Shown: piece by piece, positions 4,973 to 6,507 of the stretch
Layout: the number at the start of each line of letters is the position of its first letter
Numbering within the stretch: the first letter of the stretch is position 1
Source: Pseudonocardia sp.
GTDB lineage: Bacteria; Actinomycetota; Actinomycetes; Mycobacteriales; Pseudonocardiaceae
DNA length: 6,507 nt
NCBI GenBank assembly: GCA_030453005.1
Contig: JAKDLE010000170.1
Location: 1-6,507 of the forward strand
Reading direction: 5' to 3'
Position numbers and translations under genes: made by a program
Notes under the pieces: generated by a model
Seen by the model: only the letters and a program-made list of their open reading frames with translations
Told to the model about the DNA's origin: nothing
The model's database searches: none

Positions 4973-5881
4973 ATGGACCCACGGCTGCGCGAGATCAGCG
5001 ACGGTGTGTACGCCCACATCCAGCCCGACGGGAGCTGGTGGATCAACAACTCGGGGCTGCTCGTGGGTCGCCGCGGCGCCACCGTGATCGACGCGTGCGC
5101 CACCGAGCGGCGCACCCGCGCGTTCCTCGCCCTGATCGCGGGTGTCACCGACCGGCCGGTGCGCACCCTGGTCAACACCCACCACCACGGCGACCACACC
5201 CACGGCAACCACCTGTTCGCAGGCGCCACCGTCGTCGCGCACGAGCGCACCCGTGAGGAGGTCGTCGCGGCCGGGCAGCCGAACTGGCCGGGAATCTGGA
5301 CCCCCGTCGACTGGGGCGAGATCGAGATCGCCCCGCCGTTCCTGACCTACACCGACATGGTCACATTGTGGGTGGACGAGCTGCGCTGCGAGGTCCGCCA
5401 CGTCGGCGGCGCGGCACACACCACCAACGACTCGATCGTCTGGATCCCCGAGCGGTCGACCCTGTTCGCGGGCGACCTGCTCTTCCACGGCGGCACCCCG
5501 TTCCTGGTCATGGGGTCGGTCGCGGGGTCGATCCGGGTGTGCACCGAGGTCCTCGCGCCCCTGGGCGCCGAGACGATCGTGCCCGGCCACGGCGAGGTCG
5601 CCGGGCCGGGGCTCATCGACGACGTGCTCGGCTACCTCCACTTCGTCACCGAGGTGGCCCGCCGCGGCCACGCCGCCGGACTCTCCCCGTTGGACTGCGC
5701 CCGGGAGACCGACCTCGGGCCCTACGCCGACTGGCTCGACGCCGAACGGATCGTGGGCAACCTGCACCGCGCCTACGCCGAGATCGACGGTGCGGAGCCG
5801 GGCGCGCGCATCGACGTCCCGGGGGCCATGCGCGACATGGTCGCCTACAACGGCGGGCAGCCGTTGAGCTGCTTCGCCTGA
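4973..5881 (+). CDS. Metallo-beta-lactamase-fold metal-dependent hydrolase
   Basis: The product has 302 residues. A strong ribosome-binding site, AGGAGG at 4962-4967, lies five bases from the ATG and fixes the start. The MBL metal site is complete: H70-x-H72-x-D74-H75 (THHHGDH), His149 in GGAAHT, Asp168 in FAGDLL, and His206 in VPGHG. Two metal ions, usually zinc, are therefore expected. The N-terminus, DGVYAHIQPDGSWWINNSGLLVG, is typical of the cytosolic actinobacterial branch, and no signal peptide or membrane segment is visible. The C-terminal 90 residues form an extra helical region ending in NGGQPLSCFA. It is not a beta-lactamase in the resistance sense. Family members hydrolyse thioesters, lactones and similar bonds. 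Next to a TetR regulator and CoA genes, a CoA-thioester or lactone hydrolase is a reasonable guess, but the substrate is unknown. It is probably repressed through the site at 4937-4954. Confidence 0.93.
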   Translation: MDPRLREISDGVYAHIQPDGSWWINNSGLLVGRRGATVIDACATERRTRAFLALIAGVTDRPVRTLVNTHHHGDHTHGNHLFAGATVVAHERTREEVVAAGQPNWPGIWTPVDWGEIEIAPPFLTYTDMVTLWVDELRCEVRHVGGAAHTTNDSIVWIPERSTLFAGDLLFHGGTPFLVMGSVAGSIRVCTEVLAPLGAETIVPGHGEVAGPGLIDDVLGYLHFVTEVARRGHAAGLSPLDCARETDLGPYADWLDAERIVGNLHRAYAEIDGAEPGARIDVPGAMRDMVAYNGGQPLSCFA

Positions 5882-6024
5882 TCGAGCGCACGGGGTGCAC
5901 CCGGGCGGCGCGCGGCCCGGGTGAGCGCCCGGGCCAGCCCCTCAGGGGTGCAGAGCTCGCGCCGCAGCGCCTGGTCGGTGATCGCGACGGTCGCCGCCTC
6001 CCGCACGTCCGCGGGTGTCGCCAC
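5845..6024 (-). pseudogene. Possible remnant of a DUF559/AbiEi-like protein
   Basis: From a GTG at 6024 the minus strand codes for 59 residues, ending inside the 3' end of the hydrolase gene. The stretch DVREAATVAITDQALRREL followed by CTPEGLARALTRAARRPGA resembles the middle of actinobacterial DUF559 / AbiEi-like proteins, where an AL-x-x-GLVTP-x-x-L-x-x-AL-x-R ... RPG block is common. Neither the conserved N-terminal helix-turn-helix nor the C-terminal nuclease-like domain is present. It sits in the same reading frame just past the acyl-CoA synthetase stop, with no visible ribosome-binding site. The resemblance is weak, and antisense noise in GC-rich DNA is the alternative. Confidence 0.25.
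5898..5935. terminator. Overlapping GC-rich hairpins, probable bidirectional terminator
   Basis: CACCCGGGC (5898-5906) pairs perfectly with GCCCGGGTG (5915-5923), and GGCCCGGG (5914-5921) pairs perfectly with CCCGGGCC (5928-5935). The two stems share an arm and are mutually exclusive. They begin 17 bases after the hydrolase stop, between convergent genes. No T-run follows, but actinobacterial terminators often lack one. Confidence 0.5.
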
Positions 6025-6054
6025 ATGCGCGGAGCACGCACGGGGCGCACCGGG

Positions 6055-6507
6055 CTACGGCCAGTAGGGCTCGCGGAGGACCTTCTTGAGGATCTTGCCG
6101 CTGGCGTTGCGGGGCAGGGACTCGACGAAGTCGACACTCGTCGGGCACTTGTAGCGGGCGAGGCGGGTGCGGGCGTGGGCGATGACGTCCTCGGCTGTGG
6201 GGTCTGCGCCGGGCACGGGGACGACCACGGCCTTCACCGTCTCCCCCCAGCGCGGGCTGGGCACGCCGATCACGGCCACGTCGGCCACGCCGGGGGCGCC
6301 CGCGACCGCGTTCTCGACCTCGGCCGGGAAGATGTTCTCCCCGCCCGAGATGATCATGTCCTTGATCCGGTCGTGGAGGAACAGGTAGCCCTCGGCGTCG
6401 GTGTAGGCGGCGTCGCCGGTGCGCAGCCAGCCGTCGGCGGCCAGGGTCGAGGCGGTCTCCTCCGGCCGGGTCCAGTAGCCGACGGTGTTCTGCCCCCACC
6501 GGACCCG
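6055..6507 (-). CDS. AMP-forming acyl-CoA synthetase, C-terminal part (start beyond window)
   Basis: The last 150 residues of an ANL-superfamily acyl-CoA ligase, open to the right edge and ending at TAG 6057-6055. Such enzymes activate a carboxylic acid with ATP to an acyl-AMP and then transfer it to CoA. The visible motifs, numbered from the window edge, are GWLRTGD (26-32), with the Asp that binds the ribose of AMP; the hinge DRIKDMIISGGENIFPAEVE (46-65); and LPRNASGKILKK (131-142), with the catalytic Lys138 of the mobile C-terminal domain. All are intact. The adenylate-binding core is outside the window. It converges on the hydrolase gene with 173 bases between. An acyl-CoA ligase beside thiolase and dehydrogenase genes fits a pathway that first activates an acid; the acid cannot be identified from this fragment. 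Confidence 0.95.
   Translation of the reverse strand, partial: RVRWGQNTVGYWTRPEETASTLAADGWLRTGDAAYTDAEGYLFLHDRIKDMIISGGENIFPAEVENAVAGAPGVADVAVIGVPSPRWGETVKAVVVPVPGADPTAEDVIAHARTRLARYKCPTSVDFVESLPRNASGKILKKVLREPYWP

Noticed and set aside
4187..5767. A 526-codon uninterrupted minus-strand frame spanning the TetR gene and most of the hydrolase
   Set aside because: It runs antisense to the hydrolase and out of frame with the TetR gene, both of which have clear motifs. Its product is a low-complexity Arg/Gly/Val string. Long antisense frames are expected at this GC content.
4973..5881. An antibiotic-resistance beta-lactamase
   Set aside because: It shares the MBL metal motif, but it has no signal peptide and sits in a CoA-catabolic context with the N-terminus of the general hydrolase branch.

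Overview
The window comes from a very GC-rich bacterium, most likely an actinomycete (Actinomycetota). Codon third positions are almost all G or C, long spurious antisense reading frames are common, and the gene content is typical of actinobacterial CoA-ester catabolism. A relative of Pseudonocardia would fit, but the sequence alone does not fix the genus.

Left block (1-2690, minus strand). Three genes form a tight operon read right to left: a complete thiolase (2690-1515), a complete short-chain dehydrogenase/reductase (1515-769), and the first 257 residues of a thiolase-fold protein that runs off the left edge (772-1). The junctions are overlapping stop/start codons (TGATG, then GTGA). The dehydrogenase and thiolase suit the last two steps of a beta-oxidation-like cycle. 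The third protein has Glu where thiolases carry the nucleophilic Cys, so it is unlikely to be an ordinary thiolase.

Middle block (2691-4242). No intact gene is visible. It reads as a graveyard of acyl-CoA and ring-catabolism genes. From left to right there is an apparent N-terminus of a MaoC-like hydratase (+), a decayed thiolase (-) with a nonsense codon, frameshifts, an internal deletion and both ends missing, an N-terminal piece of a fumarylacetoacetate-hydrolase-family gene (+), and a possible SDR N-terminus (-). A strong hairpin lies between the first two pieces. A palindrome, GTCAAC-N6-GTTGAC, lies near the right end.

Right block (4243-6507). A TetR-family regulator (-) is divergent from a metallo-beta-lactamase-fold hydrolase (+). 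The 82-base gap between them carries GTCAAC-N6-GTTGCC, which matches the palindrome beyond the regulator's 3' end at 11 of 12 arm positions. I infer that these are the regulator's operators and that it once controlled genes in the decayed block as well as the hydrolase. Beyond the hydrolase lie overlapping GC-rich hairpins, a small possible gene remnant, and the C-terminal 150 residues of an AMP-forming acyl-CoA synthetase (-) cut by the right edge.

Taken together, the window looks like a CoA-dependent degradation locus. One thiolase/dehydrogenase operon remains intact, and a neighbouring, separately regulated segment has collapsed. The substrate cannot be deduced from this window.
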